Position numbers and translations under genes: made by a program. Below are positions 42,874-51,860 of a stretch of DNA of 64,000 bases, one piece after another (position 1 is the first letter of the stretch; every line of letters starts with the position of its first letter). Source of the stretch: Sabulitectum sp964386635 (GTDB taxonomy: Bacteria; Fermentibacterota; Fermentibacteria; Fermentibacterales; JCC-6); NCBI GenBank assembly GCA_964386635.1, contig CAYLRO010000009.1, positions 14,720 to 78,719 of the forward strand. Reading direction: 5' to 3'. The notes under the pieces are model-generated. The model was not told the origin of the DNA and did no database searches. It saw only the letters and a list, made by a program, of their open reading frames with translations.

Positions 42874-43399
42874 TACTCCTCACCTCCTTCGTTTCCTGAA
42901 TCACCTTGTTCAGGAAAGAAAAGCTGTTATTTGATCCATCATCGAAGGTCCTGCAGTTCAACGCAAGAATGACCCTGCCTCCACCGTGTGCTGCAGAAAC
43001 TGCCAGATCGAGACCGTGAGAAACAAGAGCGTCACACGGAAATCCCCGCAGCTCCGCAGCGGTGCTGAATCTGATATCAGGAACCCTTAGCACTGTAATT
43101 GCAGGAACCTCCGGTTCATTCATTTCCGGCAGAAAATACATTCCCCTGAGGTTGGGGAACCTGGGACCCAGGCTGTCATAATTCTGTCCTGCAAGGTCAC
43201 CTGTACCGAAAAGAGCCAGATGATCTTTTGCAAAACACCATCCGTTTTCCGTTCCAAGAGCATCAGCTCCAATAAGGAACAGTTTTTCTCCACGGCCAAG
43301 TGCCTTTCTGACAGCATCTTGGGAATATTCTTCAGAAACAGACACGCCGTGGCAGGGACGAACCACATCCCCCCAGCCACAGGGCAGGAACACAACCAT
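42863..43399 (-). CDS. small divergent protein resembling part of the purine nucleoside phosphorylase fold
   Basis: 178 residues from ATG 43399 (TGATG overlap with the upstream stop, AAGGTGA as SD). Two stretches recall class-II PNP/MTAP enzymes. FAKDHLALFGTGDLAGQNYDSLGPRFPNLRGMY matches the RDHIN...GQNPL...GPRFP...Y region. FSTAAELRGFPCDALVSHGLDLAVSAAHGGGRVI matches the ET-AE-R...DAVGMS..PE...ARH region. The phosphate-binding Gly-rich start and the GRxHxYEG loop of the active enzymes are missing, and the protein is about 90 residues shorter. It is either a degenerate relative with a new role or a chance likeness. Encoded between the TPR gene and ileS. Confidence 0.5.
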   Translation of the reverse strand: MVVFLPCGWGDVVRPCHGVSVSEEYSQDAVRKALGRGEKLFLIGADALGTENGWCFAKDHLALFGTGDLAGQNYDSLGPRFPNLRGMYFLPEMNEPEVPAITVLRVPDIRFSTAAELRGFPCDALVSHGLDLAVSAAHGGGRVILALNCRTFDDGSNNSFSFLNKVIQETKEVRSSEL

Positions 43400-45984
43400 C
43401 AGTCACCTTTCATTGAATTACAGGAAGGGTAATTATGCACAAGGGGAAGCGCAGCTGCAAGAGTAACAGGGATTTCAGGTGCAATCTCCTGTAGCATATA
43501 AAGATAGGAGTGATGATGAAGACCTTCCAGCAGACCGGTTGAAAGAAGTTGAGCTGCAGCGGTCAGGCTCTGTCTGCTTCCGGTAAGACGCCAGTGCCAG
43601 TAGAATCCCTCTCCCCTGTGGGTATCTTCAAAACCTTCAGAGAACACTGCTGAAAGAAGACTGGATGGTTGATTTTCTCCTGTAAAACACTCTGCTGCTT
43701 TAAGTTTCATTCTGGCTACCGCGTAATTGAGAAGCGAGTTGGACAGTGAAGATATCTCCAGAGATTCCCGGAGGGTTTCTGCAGCTTCACTGTGAAATCC
43801 TGCCCTGAGAAGCATGGAACCCTTCTTCACAAGATTCAAAGAAAGCCTTCTTCTGCTTCCTGCACTTCTGGAAAGATTTACAGCCTGGTCAATCAGGAGA
43901 AGAGCATCTTCCACCCTGTGCTGTGCAAAAGCAATCTGAGCAGAGATGTAGCAGATGGACTCACGGGAATGTTTCCCGGACAGGTCTGAGAATTCGATCA
44001 TGGTTTCCAGGCAATCTCCTGCAGAGTCAAACCGGGACAGATCCACAAAGAGTCTGGCCATGTTGCCATACGCAACAGAGGCTCGGGCCAGATCACCGGT
44101 GGAGACGCATACCCTGACAAGACGCATAAGGGTTTTGAGAGAATCATCCATCCTGTGCAGTTTTCTCTGGGCAATGCTGAGATTGTTCAGAATGCTCTTT
44201 ATTTTAAGGCTTTTCTCTCTCCCTGCAGTTCTTATGGCAGCCTGGTAAATCTTCAGCGCTTTCTCCAGGTCCATTTTAAGCAGCATGGAGTTTGCGAACA
44301 TGTTGTAAAGGGCAACAAGCCTTGTGAGGTCCCTGGAAATCAACGACAGCTCCATGAGCCTTTCAATATTTACCTGAAATTCCCGGAACCGTCCAGTTCT
44401 GTTGAAGACCCTGGCAAGAGTGTACCTGATCCTTGTTTCCATCCAGGATGAATACTGGTCCTTAAGGAAAATCAGCGCTGCTCTCATGACACAGAGAGAC
44501 TGATCGTACAGGCCCCTTTTGAACAGTTGATCTCCAAGTTCAACAAGCGCAGGCAATCTGCCGGGATCATCTTTTGCAGCCATCTCGGTAAGTAGTTTTT
44601 CTGCAGGTGAGTAAAGTCCTGCCTGATGCAGAGACCTGGATTTCAGAATAGCTGGAGATATTTCAGGATAGACAGGGTGAATATCATGAGAAAGGCATTC
44701 AGTACACTGTTCTGAACAGAACCTTCGAAGCAGTGAAGAATCTGAATGCTGAGCAAGAGAAGCATCTTCAAGAATGCCGGATGCCTCCTCAGTGTGTTCA
44801 GCCCGGAAAAGACTTAGAGCGGCCTGGAAGAGACACCTGGCGGACACCTCGGGATTCAGGGCAGCCGCAGTGCGAAAATACCCGGCCCTGGTCAGCTGAT
44901 CCTCTTCCGTATTACCTGCGGCGATGAATTTTTCCGAAGCCTCTTCTGTCCTGCCGGCTGATGCAAGAAGATGCCCTGAGTATTTCAGAACCACAGGAGA
45001 AATGCCTCGGGAACTGATAACAACTTCTGATGACTTTTGAAGAATCTGACCCCTTTCCGTATATCCAATCGAGTTTGCCACAAACTCTCTCACGGTCTCG
45101 GACAGGAAAGATGCAACAAGATGCCCCTTCCAAAGGTGAATCTCCCTGCCCTGAAGAAACACAGGATATCCCTCTGTTCCGGAAATCGAGGCTGCTTCAG
45201 AAGGGATGAATCCAGGTGAAAGCAGAGCAGCAGCACAGGCGAATCTTCTCAATTCAGGGTTCAGATCGAAAACAGCATTCAGCATCTCAGGAACACTTCT
45301 CCCTGAAAGGCCGAAAACTTTATGGATACCGGCATAGAGAAGAACAAGCCCTGCATTCCCCCTGGTAACTCTCATGACATCGCATGGAGAATCCAGGCAG
45401 TCATGTGCCTTCAGTATCTCCAGTATCTCAGATTCGCCAATGGAATCCGAGTTCAGAACAAGGTCAGGCTCATAAAAATTGCTGCTGCCGGAAAACACGG
45501 CAATAAACGGGGGTAAGTGATCACATGTGGTGATCAGATCTGCCGGTGGTGTAAAGTTGATGAAACAGAACAGCACCGGAAGCTTTTTACCGAAAGAGAC
45601 CAATATCTTTTCAAGATGTCTTGTATCTGCAGTGCTTCCTTCAAGAAGGTATTCTCTGAAGGAATCCTTTACCGAGTGAAGACCTGCTGCACATTCCATT
45701 CCATCTGAACTGATCAGCGCTATTTCTGTAAGATGAGAGCGCCAGGCAGCCTCGAAGGATGACTGGGCATCCGGGACACAATCACCGGTGAAATAACTGA
45801 AAAGGCATTCTCTCACAGGATCTGTATCACTGCCGCTGAAGGTAAGGACCTGATAAGTGTCAAGATTTGCAGAGATCCCTGCATTAAGCTTTTCAGGATC
45901 TTTGACATTCCTTACAAGGATACGCCTTTTTCCCCCTGAAAGGATCTCCCGGGCAACCCTCTCCGCAAGCAGAACCTCACTCAC
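43399..45984 (-). CDS. large TPR-repeat protein, probably a STAND-type NTPase relative without a P-loop
   Basis: 861 residues from GTG 45984, overlapping the DUF167 stop by 8 nt. The C-terminal two thirds (about 340-830) are tandem TPR-like helical pairs (for example ALVELGDQLFKRGLYDQSLCVMRAALI, LVALYNMFANSMLLKMDLEKALKIYQAAIR). The N-terminal 330 residues resemble the ATPase part of MalT/AAA_16-type proteins in order: a beta-alpha start, a hydrophobic strand (KLPVLFCFINFTPP) where Walker B would be, and MRVTRGNAGLVLLYAGI where the GGNP-like helix would be. No Walker A Gly-x4-Gly-Lys is present. A binding scaffold or signalling protein is likely; function unknown. The plan echoes the GGDEF-NTPase-TPR protein. 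Confidence 0.72.
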   Translation of the reverse strand: MSEVLLAERVAREILSGGKRRILVRNVKDPEKLNAGISANLDTYQVLTFSGSDTDPVRECLFSYFTGDCVPDAQSSFEAAWRSHLTEIALISSDGMECAAGLHSVKDSFREYLLEGSTADTRHLEKILVSFGKKLPVLFCFINFTPPADLITTCDHLPPFIAVFSGSSNFYEPDLVLNSDSIGESEILEILKAHDCLDSPCDVMRVTRGNAGLVLLYAGIHKVFGLSGRSVPEMLNAVFDLNPELRRFACAAALLSPGFIPSEAASISGTEGYPVFLQGREIHLWKGHLVASFLSETVREFVANSIGYTERGQILQKSSEVVISSRGISPVVLKYSGHLLASAGRTEEASEKFIAAGNTEEDQLTRAGYFRTAAALNPEVSARCLFQAALSLFRAEHTEEASGILEDASLAQHSDSSLLRRFCSEQCTECLSHDIHPVYPEISPAILKSRSLHQAGLYSPAEKLLTEMAAKDDPGRLPALVELGDQLFKRGLYDQSLCVMRAALIFLKDQYSSWMETRIRYTLARVFNRTGRFREFQVNIERLMELSLISRDLTRLVALYNMFANSMLLKMDLEKALKIYQAAIRTAGREKSLKIKSILNNLSIAQRKLHRMDDSLKTLMRLVRVCVSTGDLARASVAYGNMARLFVDLSRFDSAGDCLETMIEFSDLSGKHSRESICYISAQIAFAQHRVEDALLLIDQAVNLSRSAGSRRRLSLNLVKKGSMLLRAGFHSEAAETLRESLEISSLSNSLLNYAVARMKLKAAECFTGENQPSSLLSAVFSEGFEDTHRGEGFYWHWRLTGSRQSLTAAAQLLSTGLLEGLHHHSYLYMLQEIAPEIPVTLAAALPLVHNYPSCNSMKGD

Positions 45985-46231
45985 AATACCAGTCGGGCAG
46001 GGAAAAAGGCGGTAGTATTCTTACAGATTTGTTTCGCGATGCGGTTCCGAAAGTAATTGTCACACTTTTCCTGCCGGTGCTGAATTCACCGGCAAGCCAC
46101 TTGACAAGCTCTTTGTTGGCTCTTCCCTCAACAGGTGGAGCTTTTACTCCGATTTTAAACACACCGTCTGCCATAATATCAATAAGGCCTGTTCTTCTGC
46201 TTCCAGGAACCAGTTTGATTTTCAGAATCAA
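45977..46231 (-). CDS. DUF167 (YggU) family protein
   Basis: 84 residues from TTG 46231, in a TTGA overlap with the preceding stop and with GGAG upstream. The family core is unmistakable: LKIKLVPGSRRTGL, FKIGVKAPPVEGRANKELVKWLAGEF and SVTITFGTASRNKSVRI. YggU-type proteins are small, widespread and of unknown function. Directly behind the Trm112-like gene. Confidence 0.9.
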   Translation of the reverse strand: MILKIKLVPGSRRTGLIDIMADGVFKIGVKAPPVEGRANKELVKWLAGEFSTGRKSVTITFGTASRNKSVRILPPFSLPDWYCE

Positions 46232-46419
46232 TCCTGCTCCCGGTTCTCCTTTTTCACCGGTACCGCATCTTCCAGCAGCATTACCGGTATTCCGTCGCGT
46301 ACCGGGAACCCGATTTCACACTGATGGCAGACAAGCATCTCATCACCTTCCGTGCGATACTCAAGATCTCCCTTGCAGCCCGGGCAGACAAGAATTTCCA
46401 GAAGTCTGGGATCAAGCAT
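46228..46419 (-). CDS. Trm112-like zinc-ribbon protein (UPF0434/YcaR type)
   Basis: 63 residues from ATG 46419. A short zinc ribbon: MLDPRLLEILVCPGCKGDLEY, then MLVCHQCEIGFPVRDGIPVML. The two Cys-x-x-Cys pairs bind zinc. Bacterial members are often near lipid A or nucleotide-sugar genes. In eukaryotes Trm112 activates methyltransferases; the bacterial role is unclear. Followed by the overlapping DUF167 gene. Confidence 0.9.
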   Translation of the reverse strand: MLDPRLLEILVCPGCKGDLEYRTEGDEMLVCHQCEIGFPVRDGIPVMLLEDAVPVKKENREQD

Positions 46420-46432
46420 TCCATACCCCTTA

Positions 46433-47659
46433 TCAGATTATGAATTCACCTTTTCTGATTACAAGTTCTTCATGTCCTTCGTGAGTAACTCCGTACACAT
46501 CAACCTGTTCACCACCGATCATGAAATCGGTATGAACAAGGGACTGGTTGCATCGAACAGTATTCAGCTCGTCCGGGCTCATTGATGTTCCACCGTTAAT
46601 ACAGTCAGTATATCCATTGCCAAGTGCTATATGGCAGGAGGCGTTCTCGTCGAAGAGAATGTTGTGGAACACGAGACCTGAACGGTAAATGGGAGAATCG
46701 GTTCCCACAAGGGCTATTTCCCCCAGTCTTGAAGCCCCCTGATCTGTATCAATGAATTTTTCAAGAACTTCACCGTTCATTTCTGCCCCGCAGTCAGTTA
46801 CCCTGCCCTTGCTGAATTCAAACCAGGCACCCTCCACCTGAGCACCCAGCACGGTCACAGGTCTGGTGCACCTGACTCTTCCCCTGGTTGCACTCATGTC
46901 GGGAGTGCTGAAAACCTCTTCTGTGGGAATGTTCGGGAAGAACAGAGTTCCGTCTGCAGCTGTACAGCTTCCTCCGCAGAATTTCCTGTCTGGAAGCATA
47001 CCGACTATGAGATCAGTATCCGGGCCCTTAAAATGAAATTCAGTAAAAGCCTTTTCGTTAAGGAACCCGGCTCTGCGCTTCAATTCTTTATCGTGCTTCT
47101 GCCAGGCAACAGCAGGATTGTCTTCGTTCAGTCTCAGAATCGGGATAAGAATGTCCCATATTCTCTCATGCCAGTTTTCATCTGACCCGAGAACCTTGCA
47201 GGCCCAGGCTTCTGTGGGAGCAAGGCAAACATTCCAGGGAACTTTATTAGAGGAAACTGCCCTGAGAAATTCCTGCCTGACAATAGAGGATGCTTTTGTC
47301 ATTCGTCCCAGCCTGGAAGGGTCGGCTCCCTGCATGACATCAGGGTTGGAAGGTCCTCTGAGAGCAAGTGACCGGAAACCTTCATCAACAATTGATTTAT
47401 ACATCTGCTCCATGTACCCCGGAACAAAATCCAGGTAAGCATCACTGACAGAGTTATCCGTTCTTATCCTGCTGAATACCGGATCTTCATATGTTACTTT
47501 AACAAACTCGGCTCCCATGGCGTAAGCCCTGCGGACAAGCTGTTCTACCAGGGGTCCGTGGACTGGCTCAGATCTCAGCCAGAGACGGTCTCCTCTTTTT
47601 ATTGAAAGAGCACCGCCAAGGATTACATCTGAATACTTCTCAAGTGTACTATTGTTCAT
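46433..47659 (-). CDS. aminopeptidase, M29 family (AmpS/PepS/aminopeptidase T type)
   Basis: 408 residues from ATG 47659. A cytoplasmic metallo-aminopeptidase that releases N-terminal amino acids from peptides. The catalytic half shows the M29 signature order: FPNIPTEEVFSTPDMSATRGRV (first metal ligand Glu), a later LGEIALVGTDSPI (second Glu), LVFHNILFDENASCHIALGNGY (His and Asp/Glu ligands) and a final LVHTDFMIGGEQVDVYG. Length fits the family (about 400). It lies between a putative barrel protein and a Trm112-like gene, with small gaps; peptide use would suit a fermenting organism. Confidence 0.93.
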   Translation of the reverse strand: MNNSTLEKYSDVILGGALSIKRGDRLWLRSEPVHGPLVEQLVRRAYAMGAEFVKVTYEDPVFSRIRTDNSVSDAYLDFVPGYMEQMYKSIVDEGFRSLALRGPSNPDVMQGADPSRLGRMTKASSIVRQEFLRAVSSNKVPWNVCLAPTEAWACKVLGSDENWHERIWDILIPILRLNEDNPAVAWQKHDKELKRRAGFLNEKAFTEFHFKGPDTDLIVGMLPDRKFCGGSCTAADGTLFFPNIPTEEVFSTPDMSATRGRVRCTRPVTVLGAQVEGAWFEFSKGRVTDCGAEMNGEVLEKFIDTDQGASRLGEIALVGTDSPIYRSGLVFHNILFDENASCHIALGNGYTDCINGGTSMSPDELNTVRCNQSLVHTDFMIGGEQVDVYGVTHEGHEELVIRKGEFII

Positions 47660-47667
47660 CTGTCTCC

Positions 47668-48384
47668 CTAAATTAATCCCAGAAAATCAATTGCAAGGGA
47701 CCTGTACGGGTCACCTGATGTCTCAAGCACATCGCAGAACCGAAGGCCTATCCGTACCTGCCCAAAGCTTTCCCAGTAGGTTTCAATGTTCACGAATCCA
47801 CCGGAATGATCCACCCTGTAATCAGCTTCCCCGTTGGTGCCCAGATCCCAGTCCACTGCAGCGCCAAAACCGCCGGGAAGAGATTTGTCCACTCCCAGCC
47901 AGAGTCCTGCATGATCGCTGTTATCCTCGCTGAGGCTGAGACCGCCGTGAAAACCGGTATCCCCGCCCCATCCTCCGAAGTTCTTGCTTAAAACAAAATA
48001 AAAACCGCGAGCAGGTCTTGTGTATACAGCGCCTGCTCTTGAATGTTCTTCTTCGTTATCGTAGCCGAAAGCCACAGCGGGAAATGACCTTTTCTCGTCA
48101 AATACTCGAAATCTTGCTTTCAGATACACAGTATCAAACCATTCAGGATCACTGGTTCCCGTTATGTTCCAGCCACCGAATCCAACACCTGCCATGAATC
48201 TGGGAAAAACACCTGCAGTAACTGAAAATCTCAGCCCATTCACGGGAAAGGTGTTCATTGCCACATTGAAGGTTCTCGGGGCGATAACCCCTGCAGTAGG
48301 TTCACAGGCAACCCTCATGAGCTCCCCGGCAGAGATCCCGGCAGCAGATACCAGCATAATGAAAATGCTTGACAATACTCTCAT
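47668..48384 (-). CDS. putative outer-membrane beta-barrel protein (YjbH-like)
   Basis: 238 residues from ATG 48384 with a signal peptide (about 1-19, MRVLSSIFIMLVSAAGISA). The rest alternates hydrophobic and polar residues as in beta-barrels (LRFSVTAGVFPRFMAGVGFGGW, FDTVYLKARFRVFDE, FYFVLSKNFGGWGGDTGFHGGL, GLWLGVDKSLPGGFGAAVDWD). It ends VRIGLRFCDVLETSGDPYRSLAIDFLGLI rather than in the canonical terminal Phe. The style recalls YjbH-like/DUF-type barrels found near exopolysaccharide genes. Function unknown. It starts 2 nt after the dnaE stop. Confidence 0.65.
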   Translation of the reverse strand: MRVLSSIFIMLVSAAGISAGELMRVACEPTAGVIAPRTFNVAMNTFPVNGLRFSVTAGVFPRFMAGVGFGGWNITGTSDPEWFDTVYLKARFRVFDEKRSFPAVAFGYDNEEEHSRAGAVYTRPARGFYFVLSKNFGGWGGDTGFHGGLSLSEDNSDHAGLWLGVDKSLPGGFGAAVDWDLGTNGEADYRVDHSGGFVNIETYWESFGQVRIGLRFCDVLETSGDPYRSLAIDFLGLI

Positions 48385-48386
48385 TA

Positions 48387-51300
48387 CTACCTCCCATCCC
48401 CTCTGCAGAGGGTAACTCTGGCGGTTTCAGGAAGAATCTCCCTCAGGCATCCCAGAAAACCGTCATCAGGTTCAACAGTAAGCCCTCTGGAAAGCATCCG
48501 TACTGTTCTTCCCGGAAATCTTACATTCCACGAAAGCCTTGCAGAACCTTTGTGGCTCCTGCACAGAGCTTCTATTTTCTCAAGTATAGCAGTTTCACAT
48601 GAAAAACCATCAGTGTCTATGAGAACTCCTGCTTTGAGCAGGAAGCGGCTCTGTTCCAGAGGAATGACCCTGTTCACCGAAAATCGCCTGCCTCTGTCAC
48701 CTCTTCCCTGAACTATCTCTCCTTCAAAGAGAAGAAGAGCTCCCTTTTCCACCTGATCCCAGTATCTGTCAATTGCTTCCTCGAACATTAGCACATCGGC
48801 GCTGCCGTCCTTATCCGCAACACTGATGAATGCCATGGAATCCCCCTTGCGAGTCTCTATTCTTCTGCACTCAATAACTGCACCTGCTATGGCAGAGTAT
48901 CCGGATGATGCATCATCCAGCTGGGAGATGGAGCATGTTGTAAAAGCAAGAATCTCTTCTCTGCAGGCATCCAGTGGGTGTCCGGACAGGTAGAAACCCA
49001 GGACCTCGCCTTCTTTTTCAAGTTTCTCCTGCAGAGGAATCTCTCTCTCATCTGCAAGTGCGGGAACCACAGGTTCCTCACCGGATTCTCCACCGAAAAG
49101 AGACATCTGACCGGCATTATGATGGTGCTTCAGGTTTGTGGCATAATTCAGAGCCTTCTCCATGGCGGATAGCTGCTGCGCTCTGTTACCCTCCAGACAA
49201 TCCGTTGCCCCTGCCAGAATAAGAGATTCAAGGGTGCGACGGTTAAGTCCGGAAGAATCTTCCAGGAGTGCAACTCCTGCACAAAGATCAAAAATGGTAT
49301 GGAATTCTCCGCTTTCATCTCTGGCTCTTTTTATCTCTTCCGCCGGGCTGAAACCCACATTCTTCACTGCTGCAAGGCCATAACGGATCTCGGTTGGAGT
49401 GGTAGCAGTGAACCTGGCGAAACTGCAGTTGACTGAGGGAGGTTTCACTTCTACCCCCAGACGCATGGTTTCCTGAACAAGGGCCCTGAGTTTCGACACT
49501 GTCCCGATCTCGCTGGTAAGCACGGAAGCCATGAACTCAGCAGGGAAATGCGCCTTGAGATAAGCGGTTCGGTAGGCAATAATGGCATAGCAAACCGCAT
49601 GAGACTTGTTGAAACCGTATTCTGCGAACTTCCTGATCAGGTCCCATATCTCAAGAGATTTCCTTTTTCCGATACCCTTTTCCCCGGTTCCTTTCAGGAA
49701 CACATCCTTCATAACTGCCATCTTGCTGGCTATTTTCTTTGACATGGCTCTTCTGAGATTGTCTGCTTCAGCCATGTTCATCCCGGCAAGAACATTGGCG
49801 ATCCGCATTACCTGCTCCTGGTAAATGGTAACACCGAAAGTGCTTTTGAGAACTTCCTCCAGAGCCGGATGCGGATAGGTTATCTTCTCACCTTTCAAAG
49901 CCTTCTTCTTGTTTTCTCCATAAAGATCAATCATGTGCATTGAACCTGGACGGTAGATGGCAACAGCAGCTGTAACATCATCAAGACTGTTTACACCTAT
50001 CTTCCTGAGAGCATCTCTCATACCGCTGCTTTCAAGCTGAAACACAGCAGTTGTATCACCGGAACTTATCATTCTGAAAGTTTCAGGATCATTGTCCGGA
50101 ATGCTTTCAATGGTGAAATCCGGGACCCGGTTTTTTATAGCCTCCGCTGCATGGTGCAGCACAGTTACAGTCCTCAGTCCCAGAACATCCAGTTTGAGAA
50201 GACCGATCTTCTCGGCAGATTTCATCTCGAACTGGGTAGTAACACCCTTCTCCTTGTTCCAGTAAAGCGGAACAAAGGAGTCAAGTCTTCCCGGGGTGAT
50301 CACAACACCTGCTGCATGAACACCTGCATGCCGGGCAAGCCCCTGAAGAGAATCCACAAAGGAAACCAGCTTATCAGCCCGGTCGGTATCAGCTATCTTT
50401 CTCGCCAGATCTTCACTCCGGTCCGCAAGTTCACTGATGCTCTTTCCGCTTCCGTCATCCGCTTCGGAAACCAGCTTTGTAAATGTATCACCCTCGCTGT
50501 ATGCCATTCCCAGAACTCTGGCAATATCTCTTACTGCAGCTTTCGTCTTCATCCGGCTGAATGTTATTATCTGACAGACACTGTCTTCACCGTACAGCTC
50601 CTTGAGGTGATCAATTATTTCTCCCCGGCGTTCAACACAAACATCAAGATCAATATCGGGCATCTGAGCACGGGCAGGGTTCAGGAATCTCTCAAAGCTG
50701 AGATCATGATCCAGGGGATTCACATCGGTAATGTCAACAGCGAAGGAAACAAGGCTCCCGGCAGCAGATCCTCTGCCAGGTCCAACAGGGATGCCGTTCA
50801 CTCTTGCCCACCGCATGAGCTCGGAAACAATAAGGAAGTAACCGGGGAAACCCATGCTGATAATGATGCCCAGTTCGTACTCGAGCCTTTCACTCTCCTC
50901 AGAGAGAGGGTCTCTATGGAGACGATTCTTTAAACCGGAGATGGAAAGGTCACGAAGGTACTCACCCTGATCCCTGAAACCGTCCGGCATTGGAGCATCC
51001 GGAAGAAGGAAATCCCCTCCGGAAATGGAAAAATCACATAGGTCGGCGATCTTCCTGCTATTGGTTACTGCCTCCGGAAGCCAGCTGAAGAGGTTCTGCA
51101 TCTCAAGCGGGGTTTTCACATAGAACTCTTCTGTCTGGAACTTCATTCTGGACGGATCATCCAGGGTCTTTCCTGTCTGGAGACACAGAAGAGCTTCATG
51201 AGCCTCAGCATCCTGTCTTTTCAGATAGTGAGCATCGTTTGTGGCAACAGGCAGAGCACCTGTTATGCCTGCGATATCAGCGAGATCCTCCAGGATGCGT

Positions 51301-51860
51301 TTTTCATCTTCCAGACCATGATCCATGAGTTCAATGAAGAATCTTTCTCCTCCAACAAGCTCCTGGTAGTATTCAATCGTTCTAAGCGCCTCATTGCGTT
51401 TACCGGCCAGAAGAAACCTTGCCACTTCTCCCTGAAGACAGGCGGATCCGATTACCAGACCTTCACTGTGCCTTTCCAGAAGCTCTCTGTCAATTCTGGG
51501 TTTGTAATAGAATCCTTCCAGGTATCCTGCAGATGAAAGCTTGACCATGTTTCTGTAACCCTGCTCACTGGATGCCAGGAGAGTGAGATGGTAGTACTTG
51601 GGTCTTCCTGAACCGGTTTTCTTCTCAAATCTGCTTCCAGGAGCCAGGTATGCCTCAAACCCTACTATGGGCTTAACCCCTGCCTCTTTCATCTTATCGC
51701 AGAAATGTACAGCTCCGAACATGCTGCCGTGATCAGTTACCGCAACAGTATCCATTCCACTGGCGAGGATGTGGCTGCTCAATCTGTCAAAACTGATGGC
51801 CCCGTCAAGAAGACTGTATTCAGAATGAAGATGAAGATGTACGAAATCCGGAGAGCTCAT
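48387..51860 (-). CDS. dnaE: DNA polymerase III alpha subunit, DnaE type
   Basis: 1157 residues from ATG 51860, in an ATGA overlap with the upstream gene and after GGAAG. The replicative polymerase. The PHP domain opens with FVHLHLHSEYSLLDGAI and has VAVTDHGSMFG. The polymerase core shows GPGRGSAAGSLVSF, QMPDIDLDVCVERRGEII (catalytic aspartates) and KSHAVCYAIIAYRTAYLKAHFPAEFM. The HhH and OB-fold (about 960-1060) regions are followed by a short tail. No DnaQ-like exonuclease insertion, so this is the DnaE1 class and proofreading must come from the PHP domain or a separate subunit. Normal length. Confidence 0.97.
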   Translation of the reverse strand: MSSPDFVHLHLHSEYSLLDGAISFDRLSSHILASGMDTVAVTDHGSMFGAVHFCDKMKEAGVKPIVGFEAYLAPGSRFEKKTGSGRPKYYHLTLLASSEQGYRNMVKLSSAGYLEGFYYKPRIDRELLERHSEGLVIGSACLQGEVARFLLAGKRNEALRTIEYYQELVGGERFFIELMDHGLEDEKRILEDLADIAGITGALPVATNDAHYLKRQDAEAHEALLCLQTGKTLDDPSRMKFQTEEFYVKTPLEMQNLFSWLPEAVTNSRKIADLCDFSISGGDFLLPDAPMPDGFRDQGEYLRDLSISGLKNRLHRDPLSEESERLEYELGIIISMGFPGYFLIVSELMRWARVNGIPVGPGRGSAAGSLVSFAVDITDVNPLDHDLSFERFLNPARAQMPDIDLDVCVERRGEIIDHLKELYGEDSVCQIITFSRMKTKAAVRDIARVLGMAYSEGDTFTKLVSEADDGSGKSISELADRSEDLARKIADTDRADKLVSFVDSLQGLARHAGVHAAGVVITPGRLDSFVPLYWNKEKGVTTQFEMKSAEKIGLLKLDVLGLRTVTVLHHAAEAIKNRVPDFTIESIPDNDPETFRMISSGDTTAVFQLESSGMRDALRKIGVNSLDDVTAAVAIYRPGSMHMIDLYGENKKKALKGEKITYPHPALEEVLKSTFGVTIYQEQVMRIANVLAGMNMAEADNLRRAMSKKIASKMAVMKDVFLKGTGEKGIGKRKSLEIWDLIRKFAEYGFNKSHAVCYAIIAYRTAYLKAHFPAEFMASVLTSEIGTVSKLRALVQETMRLGVEVKPPSVNCSFARFTATTPTEIRYGLAAVKNVGFSPAEEIKRARDESGEFHTIFDLCAGVALLEDSSGLNRRTLESLILAGATDCLEGNRAQQLSAMEKALNYATNLKHHHNAGQMSLFGGESGEEPVVPALADEREIPLQEKLEKEGEVLGFYLSGHPLDACREEILAFTTCSISQLDDASSGYSAIAGAVIECRRIETRKGDSMAFISVADKDGSADVLMFEEAIDRYWDQVEKGALLLFEGEIVQGRGDRGRRFSVNRVIPLEQSRFLLKAGVLIDTDGFSCETAILEKIEALCRSHKGSARLSWNVRFPGRTVRMLSRGLTVEPDDGFLGCLREILPETARVTLCRGDGR

